Source: Deltaproteobacteria bacterium (GTDB taxonomy: Bacteria; Myxococcota_A; Polyangia; Polyangiales; Ga0077539). Taken from it: 55,825 nucleotides of DNA. The stretch lies in NCBI GenBank assembly GCA_947477565.1, contig CANJUR010000026.1, forward strand, positions 1 to 55,825. The letters run 5' to 3'. A program made the position numbers and the translations under genes. The notes under the pieces were generated by a model. That model was not told where the DNA came from and made no database searches. It saw only the letters and a list, made by a program, of their open reading frames with translations. Below, piece after piece: positions 18,634-27,657 of this stretch. The stretch's first letter is position 1. Every line of letters begins with the position of its first letter.

Positions 18634-20316
18634 ATGGATGCACGCAAGCGACGATGGGGAGCCGGGCTTCTGGGCATGGCGCTGTGGGCGACGCCCTCAC
18701 TGGCCGTGGCCTTCGATTCGACGGTGCTCGCGGTAGACCTGGACGACGGCGTCTCGGACCGCGCAGTGCGCAACGTCGCGGAAAGGCACCACATCACGCT
18801 GACGCCCAACAGCCCGATGGTGGGCGTTGATCGGGTGTACCTCGCGACGGTGCCCGCGGAGGACGCGGCGCGCGTGCTGCGCGAACTCGCGGCGGACCCG
18901 GACGTCGATGCTGCGGAGACCAACCGCGAGATGCACGCGCTCTTCGTACCCAACGACCCGATGTACGATCAACAGTGGGGGATGCAGCGCATCGGGCTGC
19001 CGCGCTCGTCTGAGGTCACCTGCGGGCAGGGCGCGACCGTCGCGGTCATCGACACCGGCGTGGCTTGCGAAAACCACGGGGAGTTCACCCGCATCCCGGA
19101 CCTCGCCGGCACCCGCTGCCTCCCCGGCTGGAACTTCGTCAACGACACCGCCCACGCCAACGACGACCAGGGCCACGGCACGCACGTCGCCGGCACCATC
19201 GCGCAGACCACGCACAACCAGGTCGGCACCGCGGGCGTGGCGTTTTGCGCGGCGATACTTCCGGTGAAGGTGCTCGATGCCCGGGGCAGCGGATCGCTCG
19301 CCGACGTGGCGGAAGGCATCCGCTGGGCGGCCGACCACGGCGCCGACGTCATCAACCTCTCGCTCGGTGGCGATGGTCACTCCAAGGTCATGGACCAGGC
19401 CGTGGACTACGCCCACCGCCACGGCGTCACCGTGGTGTGCGCCGCGGGCAACAGCGGCCGCGCGGTGGGATCGCCCGCCAACGCGCCACACGCCATCGCC
19501 GTCAGCGCCATCGACTCCGGCGACCAGATTGCGTTCTTCAGTTCGCGCGGACCGGAGGTCGCCATCGCGGCGCCAGGCGTGGCGATTCTCCAGCAGACCA
19601 TCTGCGAGCGCGGCCGCAACCGCTGCGAGCAGTACGCCTCGTGGTCGGGCACCTCCATGGCCGCCCCGCATGTCGCGGGCGTCGCGGCGCTGATCCACTC
19701 GCTGGGCGTCACGGATCCCGACCGGGTGCGCTCGCTGCTATTGCAGTACAGCACCCCAGCGGCGCACGGCGGGAGCGAGCCTGAACTCTACGGCGCCGGC
19801 ATCGTCAGCGGATCCGTCGCGAGCGACGGGGTGCTCTGGTCCACCGGGGTGACCCGCGCGCTCATGCTGCTGGGTCTCGCGCTCGGCCTCGCCCTATGGA
19901 TCCGCGGCAAAAAGGGAGAGATCACCTTTGGATGGATCGTGCCCGCGGTGGTGACCGGCGTCGGGCTGTTCTTCCTTCCACGCTTCGTCGGCCATTACGC
20001 CCCTGGGGTTGACTTCGCGATGCGCCCGGCGGCGACCTGGGACGTTCTCCTTTTTGGCGCGCACCTGCACCGCTGGCTGCCGTTTGCCAACCTCGGCGTC
20101 GTGCTCGCGCTGGTGGGCCTCGGCTTTGCTCGCCCGGCGCTTCGCTCGCCCATCGGTGGCGTCGCGCTGGGCACCGCATCGTTCATGCTCTCGGAGTTGT
20201 TTCTCCGCACCGGCTTCGCGCCGCTCGGCTCGCTTCTCTACCTCGGCTGGATCGCTCTCAACGTGACCGTCTGCCTTTGGGTCGCGCGCATCGGCATCGA
20301 CTTCAAGACCCGCTGA
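18634..20316 (+). CDS. subtilisin-like serine protease (S8) with C-terminal multi-TM domain
   Basis: 560 residues from ATG 18634. A signal peptide (about 1-27, cleavage near LAVA) and an inhibitor-I9-like propeptide (about 28-105) precede a peptidase S8 domain with Asp140 (VAVIDTGV), His181 (GHGTHVAGT) and Ser341 (GTSMAAPHVAGV). After about residue 405 come roughly five hydrophobic segments (ALMLLGLALGLALWI, WIVPAVVTGVGLFFL, LPFANLGVVLALVGLG, VALGTASFMLSELFL, LYLGWIALNVTVCLW). The predicted product is a membrane-tethered protease acting on the periplasmic side. A long subtilase tail of several TM helices is unusual and has no recognised family. It is divergent from the kinase gene, and the next gene follows after 27 bp. 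Confidence 0.92.
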   Translation: MDARKRRWGAGLLGMALWATPSLAVAFDSTVLAVDLDDGVSDRAVRNVAERHHITLTPNSPMVGVDRVYLATVPAEDAARVLRELAADPDVDAAETNREMHALFVPNDPMYDQQWGMQRIGLPRSSEVTCGQGATVAVIDTGVACENHGEFTRIPDLAGTRCLPGWNFVNDTAHANDDQGHGTHVAGTIAQTTHNQVGTAGVAFCAAILPVKVLDARGSGSLADVAEGIRWAADHGADVINLSLGGDGHSKVMDQAVDYAHRHGVTVVCAAGNSGRAVGSPANAPHAIAVSAIDSGDQIAFFSSRGPEVAIAAPGVAILQQTICERGRNRCEQYASWSGTSMAAPHVAGVAALIHSLGVTDPDRVRSLLLQYSTPAAHGGSEPELYGAGIVSGSVASDGVLWSTGVTRALMLLGLALGLALWIRGKKGEITFGWIVPAVVTGVGLFFLPRFVGHYAPGVDFAMRPAATWDVLLFGAHLHRWLPFANLGVVLALVGLGFARPALRSPIGGVALGTASFMLSELFLRTGFAPLGSLLYLGWIALNVTVCLWVARIGIDFKTR

Positions 20317-20343
20317 TTCCGTGCTGCGAAGGGGACGAGAACG

Positions 20344-21768
20344 ATGACCGCGAGAATGTCTGGCGCGTGGGCGGGAGCCTGTTCCCTGGCGATATTTACG
20401 ACGATGGCGGGAGCCGATCCGATTCCGGTACTTGCTGCGGCGGTGCACGACCGGGGGCCTTCCGCCGCGCAGGTCGCGACGGTGGTGGCCGCCCTCGGCG
20501 CCGACGCGCAGTCCGGCGACGATCTACGCCGCGCGCTCGTCGCCCGCTTCGGTCGCTACGCTCCGCCGGAGGACGTCCTGCGCCCACAGCGCGAGGCCAT
20601 CGCCGCGGGCGAGACTGCGTTGTTTGCCCAGGGCCACTCCGCGGGGCGACGACGCTTGCAGCCCGCGCTCACTGCAATGGAAGCCGCCCCGGATGCACTC
20701 GAACTACAGGAGAACAACCGCGTGGCCTACCTGAAGGGGCTATTCTTGTTGGCGCGCATCGCTCACGAAGATCACCACGCGGACGAGGCAGAGACCTTGC
20801 TACGGCGCGCGTTCGCGTTCGATCCGTGGTGGACGCCCTCGGACTACGACTGCCCACTGCACTTCCGCCCGGTCGTCGCGCGGCTACGCCCACCGACCAT
20901 CGCCAGCGCGTCCAGCGCCAGCGGAACCCTCTCGGTCCGCGCCCCCCGTGAGGGCTGCACCGTGTCCGTTGACGACGCCCGCTCGACCTCCACCGCACAG
21001 ACGGTCGAGCAGTCGTTGCCCGCGCGCGCCCACCGCATATCTCTCCGCTGCGGCGAGCCCTCCCGCGTGCGCACGGTGACCGTCACCGCGGGCGGCACCA
21101 CCGCGATCGCCCTCGACCCACGCCTCGACGCACTGCTTCGAATCACCGACCTCCCGGGACTCTACTACCCGACCGCCCCGGAGTCGCCCGCCGTGATGAT
21201 CAGCGACGCTGTCGCCGTGGGCTCCACCCTGGGCGCCGCCCGAGTCGTACTTCTCGCCAACGACCAAACGCTGCTCATCGATGTGATCCGCGGCGAGGTG
21301 ATTCACGACGATGTGTCCGCACGGCTGGAGCATGCCCTCGGCGGCGGATTACATGAGACGGTAAGTTCTCCCCGGACGACGGCTCCGCACAACGAGGAGC
21401 AGGCGCCGGTTCCGGCGCGTGGCCCAGGCGCCGGGCCGTGGATCGTCGTCGGCGCCGGGGTCGCGGCATTCGCTGCGGGTGGAGCCTTCGTTTTCCTGCG
21501 CGGCGAGGCGCTGCAATCGTTTCATGGGCTGTGTCAGGAGGACGGCGCCTGCGATGCCTCCGTAGCAGCCGCGGCGCAGCCGTTTCGCGACGACGCCGCG
21601 CTCTACACCACGCTCACCTTCGTCGCCGCCGGGGTCGGTATCGCCGCTGTGGCGGGTGGGTTTCTCTGGTCCGCGCTCGCCCCACGACGGTCTGCTCCCC
21701 TCGCGCTCGGGCTGACACCATGGGCATCGCCATCGGCCCGCGGGCTCTCCCTGACGGGTCGCTTCTGA
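20344..21768 (+). CDS. exported protein with PEGA-like region and C-terminal TM segments
   Basis: 474 residues from ATG 20344 (GGGGACGAG upstream). It has a signal peptide (about 1-23) and an Ala-rich helical region with TPR-like repeats (about 95-160: AYLKGLFLLARIAHEDHHAD, ETLLRRAFAFDPWW). A beta-rich PEGA-like domain follows (SVRAPREGCTVSVDD; about 195-245), then two C-terminal TM segments (about 365-385 and 425-445). The layout recurs among myxobacterial envelope proteins that often sit near Ser/Thr kinases. No enzymatic motif is visible. It is probably co-transcribed with the subtilase gene. Confidence 0.72.
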   Translation: MTARMSGAWAGACSLAIFTTMAGADPIPVLAAAVHDRGPSAAQVATVVAALGADAQSGDDLRRALVARFGRYAPPEDVLRPQREAIAAGETALFAQGHSAGRRRLQPALTAMEAAPDALELQENNRVAYLKGLFLLARIAHEDHHADEAETLLRRAFAFDPWWTPSDYDCPLHFRPVVARLRPPTIASASSASGTLSVRAPREGCTVSVDDARSTSTAQTVEQSLPARAHRISLRCGEPSRVRTVTVTAGGTTAIALDPRLDALLRITDLPGLYYPTAPESPAVMISDAVAVGSTLGAARVVLLANDQTLLIDVIRGEVIHDDVSARLEHALGGGLHETVSSPRTTAPHNEEQAPVPARGPGAGPWIVVGAGVAAFAAGGAFVFLRGEALQSFHGLCQEDGACDASVAAAAQPFRDDAALYTTLTFVAAGVGIAAVAGGFLWSALAPRRSAPLALGLTPWASPSARGLSLTGRF

Positions 21769-21872
21769 GAAGTTTCGGCCTCTGATCCACACTCCCTCGC
21801 CGCAGCATTCAGGGCATGCATGGAAACCTGCGCCGACGGTCCGTTGCGTGGGCCACGGCGGCAGGGGCTCCC

Positions 21873-21901
21873 TTGATGCTACGGGCGGCACGGGCTAGCT
21901 T
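21873..21901 (+). promoter_or_regulatory. candidate sigma70-type promoter
   Basis: TTGATG (21873-21878) and TAGCTT (21896-21901) are spaced by exactly 17 bases in the 199-bp gap before the exported protein gene at 21968. The position suits its transcription. The match is fair, not perfect. Confidence 0.35.
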
Positions 21902-21967
21902 GGCGAACGTTTCCTGCGGACGGGGCAACCACCTCGCATACCGGGAAGTTCTTCGTACGGAGGTTTC

Positions 21968-22681
21968 ATGCGCACGGCCGTGGTTCTCGTCTCGCTTGTT
22001 GGTGTGTTTGGTGCGATCTCCCTGGGCGCTCCCCGGGAAGCACAGGCACAGACGCTCAACGCCGTCACTCCGACCGGGAAGGGCATCGCGGGCTGCGCGC
22101 TCCTCGGCGGTGAAACCGTCATGCTGATCGAGGCCGCAGCGGGCGCGCGACCCACCTGGGCCTACCTCGTGGGCGGCGGCCTCGGCGCCATCGCGGGCGG
22201 CGTCGGCGGTTATTTCCTTGAGCAGGCCGCCGTTGGCGACACCACCCTCACCGGCCTGAGCATCGGCACGCTGGTCGTGGGGCTCGGGCTCATCATTCCG
22301 ACCACCATCGCGGCCATGAGCGCCACGGCGTACAGCCCCGAGCGCGACCAGCCGCCGGAAGACGACGCGCCCTCCACCGGTCCTCTTGACGAGAGCACCG
22401 GCACCCCCGCGACGACGCCTCCGACCGCCACGCCCGCCCCCGCTGGCGCCACCTCTGGTTCGACCTCCGATCTCCTCCCGACCTCACGGCGACGCAGCCA
22501 TCAGTTCGCGGCGCGCCCCGCGTTTCGACCGACCGGCCTCCTCGATGTCGGTTCTACGGGCTTGTCACTGGCGGTTCCGGCCGTCAACGTTGGCACCAAC
22601 ATCAGCCTCCAGGAAGTGCGTCAGTACGGCCTGACCGCGGTGTCCGAGCTGCGCATCCCGCTGCTCTCCGGCACCTTCTGA
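21968..22681 (+). CDS. exported membrane-associated hypothetical protein
   Basis: 237 residues from an ATG with a strong ribosome binding site (GGAGG). A signal peptide (cleavage near AQAQ) is followed by two Gly/Ala-rich hydrophobic segments (about 60-85 and 92-118). A long Pro/Thr/Ala-rich disordered stretch comes next (about 120-165). The C-terminal part looks like short beta strands and ends in Phe (LSGTF), as outer-membrane barrels do, though it is too short for a full barrel. Similar small proteins are common in Polyangia and have no assigned role. A terminator-like hairpin follows the stop. Confidence 0.72.
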   Translation: MRTAVVLVSLVGVFGAISLGAPREAQAQTLNAVTPTGKGIAGCALLGGETVMLIEAAAGARPTWAYLVGGGLGAIAGGVGGYFLEQAAVGDTTLTGLSIGTLVVGLGLIIPTTIAAMSATAYSPERDQPPEDDAPSTGPLDESTGTPATTPPTATPAPAGATSGSTSDLLPTSRRRSHQFAARPAFRPTGLLDVGSTGLSLAVPAVNVGTNISLQEVRQYGLTAVSELRIPLLSGTF

Positions 22682-22705
22682 TCACCCGCCGTCACTGACT
22701 CCACC

Positions 22706-22737
22706 GGGAGCGCCGCCGCCTGCGGCCGGACGCTCCC
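22706..22737. terminator. bidirectional terminator hairpin between convergent genes
   Basis: GGGAGCG (22706-22712) pairs with CGCTCCC (22731-22737), with a nested GCCGC/GCGGC stem inside. It lies in the 65-bp gap between two convergent genes, where a terminator for both is expected. No long T tract follows on either side, as is usual in high-G+C genomes. Confidence 0.6.
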
Positions 22738-22746
22738 AAAGCCTCT

Positions 22747-24942
22747 TCACTGCTGCATCATCTGCCAGCCCGCCAACGACGACAGGGCGAACAGCACCAG
22801 CGCGATCACTACCCGAGCGAAAACCGGTAACCCAGTGGGCGGCTCGACAAACGCCTGCGGCCTCACCCGGTGCCTCTCCAGGTCAGCGTCTGCCACGTCG
22901 GGCGAAGCACCCGCCAACGGCATCGCGACGGGTCTCTGCGACCATTGATCGGCGCTGCTGATCTCCGGGCGCGTTCGATCGCCCGTAGGCGTCGGGGAGC
23001 GCAACGCCGCCACATCAGCGTTCTGGTCGGAGCGCAGAGCGCCCGCAGGAGCATCCCACCGGGCCTCGCTCTCGACGAGTTCGTCCTGCGAGAGCTCAGT
23101 CGCGTGCTCTTCGATCTCCACCGGGTCCGTGGAGATCTGCGGCTCGTTGGGACGCCCGCCCGTGAGCGGCGACGTGCGTAGCCCGAGCGGCACCTCCCGC
23201 GGAGTGCCCGTGGGTGCTGGTTCCTGCATCGCGTTCGGTCCGGCCGCGGCTCGCTCGACGTGTTCGCTCTTCGCTCGGCTCAACTGCGGCGGCACCCGAA
23301 TGGCCGCCAGGGTTTCCAGTCGTAGCCGGGGGGCGCGCGCGGTACCTGGGCGAGACTGCAGGTGGGGACGCGAATGTTCGGATTCTTTCGTCGCCGCGAT
23401 GCGCTGCGGGGCCGCGTAGCTCTGTGCGGGTGCGCCCATCGTCGGCGCGCCGGGGTGCGAGCTACCATCGTGAGCGAACCGGGGTATCCCGAAGGAGGTT
23501 GTTGCCTCGAGGTCGGGAAGCTCGGGCGCGCCCAACATCGAGTCCGAGGGAGACATCCCTGAAACGTGCGTGGACCCGGGCAGCGGCGAGATCGGCCGCA
23601 CCACGCTGACCTGCTGGGACTGCTTCACCCGGGTCGGCTGATCGGACAGTTCATGATCGTTCGGTCGCAGCCGCGCGCTGTCTCCGACGGACGAGTGCGC
23701 GAGCGTTCTTATCGGCGCCTGGGTGGCCGCAATATGTGAACCGCTCCCGAAGGACGTCTGGAGTTCGAGGCTGGGCGGCAGGGTCGGTGCGCGCAGTTCG
23801 AGCACCCCGATGGAGTCCTTGTGATGACGGAGCCCTCCCCCGGGCTGCGGGGCGGTGGGCTTCATCCCGGGGTCCACCTTGCCGAACACCGAGCCGGGAT
23901 CGGTAGTCACGCGACTCCCGGGTGCGACAGAAGTCGTGGCGGATGCCGATGCCTTGCGCACGGCCTCGCGCTCGCGGCCGATCTTCTCAGCGACCACCGC
24001 GGTCATGAACTGACCGACCTGCCGCTGCGTGGCGATGTCCGCGCGAAAGTTGGCCTCGATGGCATCGGCAAACGCGGCCGCGCTGGCGTAGCGCTCCTCC
24101 GGATCGTACGCGAGGGCCTTCTCGCAGAGCCCGTCGAGCACCTCGGGAATCTGATCGGTGAACATCAACATCGACCGATACGGCGCTCGCAGTGACTCGT
24201 GCAGCAGGTCGGGCCGCGAGCGTGCGGGGAAGCACCGGCGTAGCGCCAACGTCTCCCAGAGCGTTACGCCCATCGAGAAAACGTCCGCGCGGCGATCGAC
24301 CACGCCTCCTTCCAACTGCTCCGGGGCCATGAACGGCGCCTTGCCCTTGAGCATCCCGATGCTGGTCAGCGCGAGTCGGCGCTCCGCGCGAGCGATGCCG
24401 AAATCAACGAGGCGAGCCGCACCGTCGGAGCCGACCAGGATGTTCTGCGGGGAGACGTCGCGGTGGATGAGTTGCAGCGATTCGCCGTCGGGCCCATGGA
24501 GGTTGTGCGCCGCGTCGAGGCCGATGAGCGCGTCGAGGACGATGCGTAACGAAATGCCCAACGGAATGGCGCGCGCGAGACCGATGGCGGTGCGCTGGAT
24601 CGCCGCGAGGGTGTCGCCCTCGATGTAATCCATGACCATGTAGAGCTGCCCGTTGTCGTTGCCCAGGTCCAGGATGGGCACCACGTTGGGGTGGTGGATG
24701 CGCGCCGCCAGCCGCGCCTCGTCCAAAAACATCTGCACGAAGTCTTCGTCCGCGGCGATGTTGCGGTGCATGACCTTGATCGCCACGAGGCGCTCGAAAC
24801 CACCGCTTCCCATCTTCCGGGCCAGGTAGACATAGCCCATCCCCCCTTTACCCAGGAGCGTAAGAAGCTCGTACTGACCGACCCGCGACGTGGCGCCTGA
24901 CGGCAGGAAAATGTCAGGTGACGCGTTGATGGGCTCGCTCAT
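22747..24942 (-). CDS. Ser/Thr protein kinase with long disordered region and tail anchor
   Basis: About 731 residues. The kinase domain (about 18-290) has LLGKGGMGYVYLAR, Lys in VAIKVMHRN, HRDVSPQNIL, VDFGIARAERR and APFMAPEQLEGG, so it should be active. Its HRDVSPQN loop with an inserted turn is typical of the myxobacterial Pkn group. A low-complexity Pro/Ser/Arg-rich region of about 400 residues follows. A single C-terminal hydrophobic helix (FARVVIALVLFALSSLAGW) ends the protein, which makes it tail-anchored with the kinase in the cytoplasm and essentially no extracytoplasmic sensor. I chose ATG 24942; a TTG at 24966 would add eight residues. Confidence 0.93.
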   Translation of the reverse strand: MSEPINASPDIFLPSGATSRVGQYELLTLLGKGGMGYVYLARKMGSGGFERLVAIKVMHRNIAADEDFVQMFLDEARLAARIHHPNVVPILDLGNDNGQLYMVMDYIEGDTLAAIQRTAIGLARAIPLGISLRIVLDALIGLDAAHNLHGPDGESLQLIHRDVSPQNILVGSDGAARLVDFGIARAERRLALTSIGMLKGKAPFMAPEQLEGGVVDRRADVFSMGVTLWETLALRRCFPARSRPDLLHESLRAPYRSMLMFTDQIPEVLDGLCEKALAYDPEERYASAAAFADAIEANFRADIATQRQVGQFMTAVVAEKIGREREAVRKASASATTSVAPGSRVTTDPGSVFGKVDPGMKPTAPQPGGGLRHHKDSIGVLELRAPTLPPSLELQTSFGSGSHIAATQAPIRTLAHSSVGDSARLRPNDHELSDQPTRVKQSQQVSVVRPISPLPGSTHVSGMSPSDSMLGAPELPDLEATTSFGIPRFAHDGSSHPGAPTMGAPAQSYAAPQRIAATKESEHSRPHLQSRPGTARAPRLRLETLAAIRVPPQLSRAKSEHVERAAAGPNAMQEPAPTGTPREVPLGLRTSPLTGGRPNEPQISTDPVEIEEHATELSQDELVESEARWDAPAGALRSDQNADVAALRSPTPTGDRTRPEISSADQWSQRPVAMPLAGASPDVADADLERHRVRPQAFVEPPTGLPVFARVVIALVLFALSSLAGWQMMQQ

Positions 24943-25045
24943 GGACGAGCCACCCGATGTCTCCAACCCAGAGATGTCAGTACGCTGGACGGATCAAACA
25001 TGTCTGCTTTCACCGTCTCCCAGACCTGAAGAAAACTCAATGCCC

Positions 25046-25534
25046 TCAAGTCGCGTCGGGGACCCGCACCGTGAGCACCGGCACCGGCGACTGCCGCAGC
25101 ACCCGCTCTGCCACGCTGCCCATCACCAGGTGCGCGAGCCCGCTGCGCCCGTGCGTGCCCATCACGATCACGTCGGCGTGACGCTGCGCGGCCTCGGCGA
25201 GCACCACGGACACCACTGCCCCCAACACGAAGACCAACTCTACCGGCACGTCGCGGGTGTGGGCGAGGGCCCGGTCCTGCTCCATCCACGCGAGGGTCTG
25301 GGCGCGGTGGAAATCTTCCAGACGCATCGGCGCGCCGCCACCCTCCGCGTGAACCACCGTGTCCGCCGTGAGGCCCGGCAGTAGCTCGGCCACGTGCAGC
25401 ACCACCAACCGTGCGCCGTGGACCTTCGCGAGGTCCGCCGCCAGGCTGAGGGCGGCGCGGGAGCCCGACGAGAAGTCCGTCGGAACAAGCATGGTCTTCC
25501 ATGGGGCGCGGTGGGGTATTGCGATGTCGGTCAT
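25046..25534 (-). CDS. universal stress protein (UspA family)
   Basis: 162 residues from ATG 25534 with AGGAAAG upstream. It is a single Usp domain: beta-1 TMLVPTDFSSGSRAAL, an acidic loop, and the C-terminal ATP-binding motif VIVMGTHGRSGLAHLVMGS followed by VAERVLRQSPVPVLTV (the G-x2-G-x9-G(S/T) pattern). ATP-binding Usp proteins help cells survive stress. It is divergent from the bestrophin/carbonic anhydrase operon across 86 bp, so the two may share control. Confidence 0.93.
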   Translation of the reverse strand: MTDIAIPHRAPWKTMLVPTDFSSGSRAALSLAADLAKVHGARLVVLHVAELLPGLTADTVVHAEGGGAPMRLEDFHRAQTLAWMEQDRALAHTRDVPVELVFVLGAVVSVVLAEAAQRHADVIVMGTHGRSGLAHLVMGSVAERVLRQSPVPVLTVRVPDAT

Positions 25535-25620
25535 GGGTGCTTTCCTGGCTCCTCCGCGCGGCACTGTGCACGCAGCGAACGCCCACGTCACGTCCGGCAG
25601 AGGTTGTGTAGAGTGCAACC

Positions 25621-26505
25621 GTGATCGATTACGAACCACACAGTTGGAGGGACCATTTCTTCGATGTCCGAGGCTCCATGGCCCTCGCCATCGGGTACCG
25701 CGCGGTGCTGTGCGCACTCGCCGCCACCATCGTCACCCTCATCCACTTTCGGTTTCACCAGTTCGAGTTGACGGACAAAGGGCACGCCATCATTGGCACG
25801 CCCCTCAGCCTGCTGCTGGTCTTTCGAACCAACGCCTCCTACGACCGCTTCTGGGAGGCGCGGAAGATCTGGGGCTCCATCGTCAACGAGTCGCGCAACC
25901 TTGCCCGCTCCGCCACGGCCCTCCTCGCGGCGGATGCCGCCCTGGTCAACCGCCTCGTGCGCCTGGGCATCGCCTATCCGTACGCCTGCATGAGTACCTT
26001 GCGAGGTAAGCACGGGATCGGTCCGGTCGCCGCCGAACTTGACCCCGCGGAGGCAGACCGCCTCACGCACGCCCAGCACGCCCCGCTGGCCATCGCCGTG
26101 GCCCTCTCGCAGGGCATCGCCGATGGGCATCGCCGAGGGCTCATCACCGATGTTCAGCAGTCCATCATCGAGCAGAACATCCAGGTGCTCGTGGACTCCA
26201 TCGGCGCGTGCGAGCGCATCAGGCGCACCCCGCTGCCCTTCGCATACGTCGTGCACCTCCGGCGCGCGCTCGCGATCTACTGCGGCACCCTCCCGCTGGC
26301 GCTGGTGCAGTACTTCGGCTGGCTCACGGTGCCGGTGACCTTCCTCGTGGCGTACATCCTCCTGGGCATCGAGGAGATTGGCGTGGAGATCGAGGAGCCC
26401 TTCGGCATCGACGACAATGACCTCCCGCTCGACCGCTTCTGCACCACGATCGAACAAAACCTCAGAGCGTTCATCGCTCCAGAGGCATCGAAAGAACTGC
26501 CATGA
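25621..26505 (+). CDS. bestrophin family ion channel (UPF0187)
   Basis: 294 residues from a GTG start. The sequence follows the bacterial bestrophin family (RFP-TM/UPF0187): SWRDHFFDVRGSMALAIGYR, the first TM segment (AVLCALAATIVTLI), then HAIIGTPLSLLLVFRTNASY and DRFWEARKIWGSIVNESRNL. Further helices near 225-250 are followed by the typical FGIDDNDLPLD end. Known members form pentameric anion or cation channels; algal relatives have been linked to bicarbonate movement. Its stop overlaps the start of a beta-carbonic anhydrase gene (ATGA at 26502-26505), which supports an inorganic-carbon or pH role here. That role is inference from context. Confidence 0.92.
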   Translation: MIDYEPHSWRDHFFDVRGSMALAIGYRAVLCALAATIVTLIHFRFHQFELTDKGHAIIGTPLSLLLVFRTNASYDRFWEARKIWGSIVNESRNLARSATALLAADAALVNRLVRLGIAYPYACMSTLRGKHGIGPVAAELDPAEADRLTHAQHAPLAIAVALSQGIADGHRRGLITDVQQSIIEQNIQVLVDSIGACERIRRTPLPFAYVVHLRRALAIYCGTLPLALVQYFGWLTVPVTFLVAYILLGIEEIGVEIEEPFGIDDNDLPLDRFCTTIEQNLRAFIAPEASKELP

Positions 26506-27137
26506 CCAACTCCCTCCTCGAAGGCCACGGACTCTTCCAAAGTCGCTTCTTTCACGAGCGCGAGTACCTGCAACACCTCGCTAACGATGGTCAGCGCCCG
26601 AGCGCTCTCTTTATCGGATGCTCGGACTCCCGCGTGGTTCCCGAGTATCTGACCAGTGCGGGCTTCGGCGAGCTTTTCGTACTGCGCAACATCGCCAACT
26701 TTGTTCCGAACCTCGCGCACGTCGACTCCAGCGTTGGGGCCGCGGTGGACTATGCCGTCGGCTCCCTCGAGGTGCCCGACATCATCGTGTGCGGCCACTA
26801 TGGGTGCGGCGGCGTGAAGGCCGCGCTCGGCGACATCACTCCCATGCGCGAGAAGCACCCCTCGCTCTGCGAGTGGCTCGACGGCCTCGCCCCCGCGGTT
26901 CGCCGGGCGCTCAAGCTCGGCGACGAACCCGATGCCCTCTGGCGTCGCGGCGTCGAGGAGAACGTCATCCAGGCCCTCGAAAACCTCATCACCTACGACG
27001 TCGTGCGCGAGAAACTGGAGGCCGGCAAGGTGCATCTCCACGGTTGGATCTACGACCTCTATCAGACCCGCATCCGCGTTCTCGACGTCGAGCATGGTGG
27101 CTTCGTGGACGCCGCCGAGATTCAGCGGAATGGCTGA
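26502..27137 (+). CDS. beta-class carbonic anhydrase
   Basis: 211 residues, normal for the family. The zinc ligands are Cys40 (CSDSR motif, with the Asp42/Arg44 dyad), His99 and Cys102 (GHYGCGG). NIANFVPN and a C-terminal LHGWIYDLYQ segment complete the fold. The enzyme interconverts CO2 and bicarbonate in the cytoplasm. The gene overlaps the bestrophin gene by 4 bp and the flavin reductase gene by 8 bp, so the three are one tightly coupled unit. All catalytic residues are intact. Confidence 0.97.
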   Translation: MTNSLLEGHGLFQSRFFHEREYLQHLANDGQRPSALFIGCSDSRVVPEYLTSAGFGELFVLRNIANFVPNLAHVDSSVGAAVDYAVGSLEVPDIIVCGHYGCGGVKAALGDITPMREKHPSLCEWLDGLAPAVRRALKLGDEPDALWRRGVEENVIQALENLITYDVVREKLEAGKVHLHGWIYDLYQTRIRVLDVEHGGFVDAAEIQRNG

Positions 27138-27657
27138 TTCCAACGCGTTTGAGACCTTCGCCCCGAGCGACGGCGAGCGCTACCGCAGCCTCGCGCGACT
27201 GTGGGCCGCCAGCGTCACCGTAGTCACCGTGCGCTCCGACGACGCCGAGCGACCCGATGACGGCTTCACCGCGACGGCATTTCTTACGGTGTCCATCGAT
27301 CCGCCCATCGTGCTCGTGTCTGCGACGAAATCATCGAGCGCTGCGGCCATGCTTCGGGGCGCCGGGGCCTTCGCGGTCAGCCTGCTCTCCCGCGATCAGC
27401 GCGCGCTCGCGGACGCCTTCGCGCAGCCACACGAGCGCCGCAACTCCCTCTGGAGCGACCTCCCCATCGTGCGCGACCACGCCGGCGTCGGGCTACTGAA
27501 TGGGGCGCTCGGCGCGTTCTCTGCCACCGTGCGCGAACTCGTCGATGCGGGCGACCACACCCTCGTACTCGGGGACGTCACCGCACTGCATCTCGGCCCC
27601 CCGGGCGACGCCCTCGTCTACCGCGATCGCTCGTACGGCTCCGTCGAGCCGCTCTAA
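27130..27657 (+). CDS. flavin reductase-like FMN-binding protein
   Basis: 175 residues from ATG 27130, eight bases inside the end of the carbonic anhydrase gene. It has the split-barrel fold of short-chain flavin reductases (HpaC/NtaB type): ARLWAASVTVVTV, GFTATAFLTVSIDPPIVLVS, and a run like AGAFAVSLLSRDQRALADAF. Such proteins reduce FMN or FAD with NAD(P)H, often to supply a monooxygenase; no monooxygenase is nearby. Translation is probably coupled to carbonic anhydrase. Its stop overlaps the stop of the convergent holA gene (CTAA). Confidence 0.85.
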   Translation: MADSNAFETFAPSDGERYRSLARLWAASVTVVTVRSDDAERPDDGFTATAFLTVSIDPPIVLVSATKSSSAAAMLRGAGAFAVSLLSRDQRALADAFAQPHERRNSLWSDLPIVRDHAGVGLLNGALGAFSATVRELVDAGDHTLVLGDVTALHLGPPGDALVYRDRSYGSVEPL

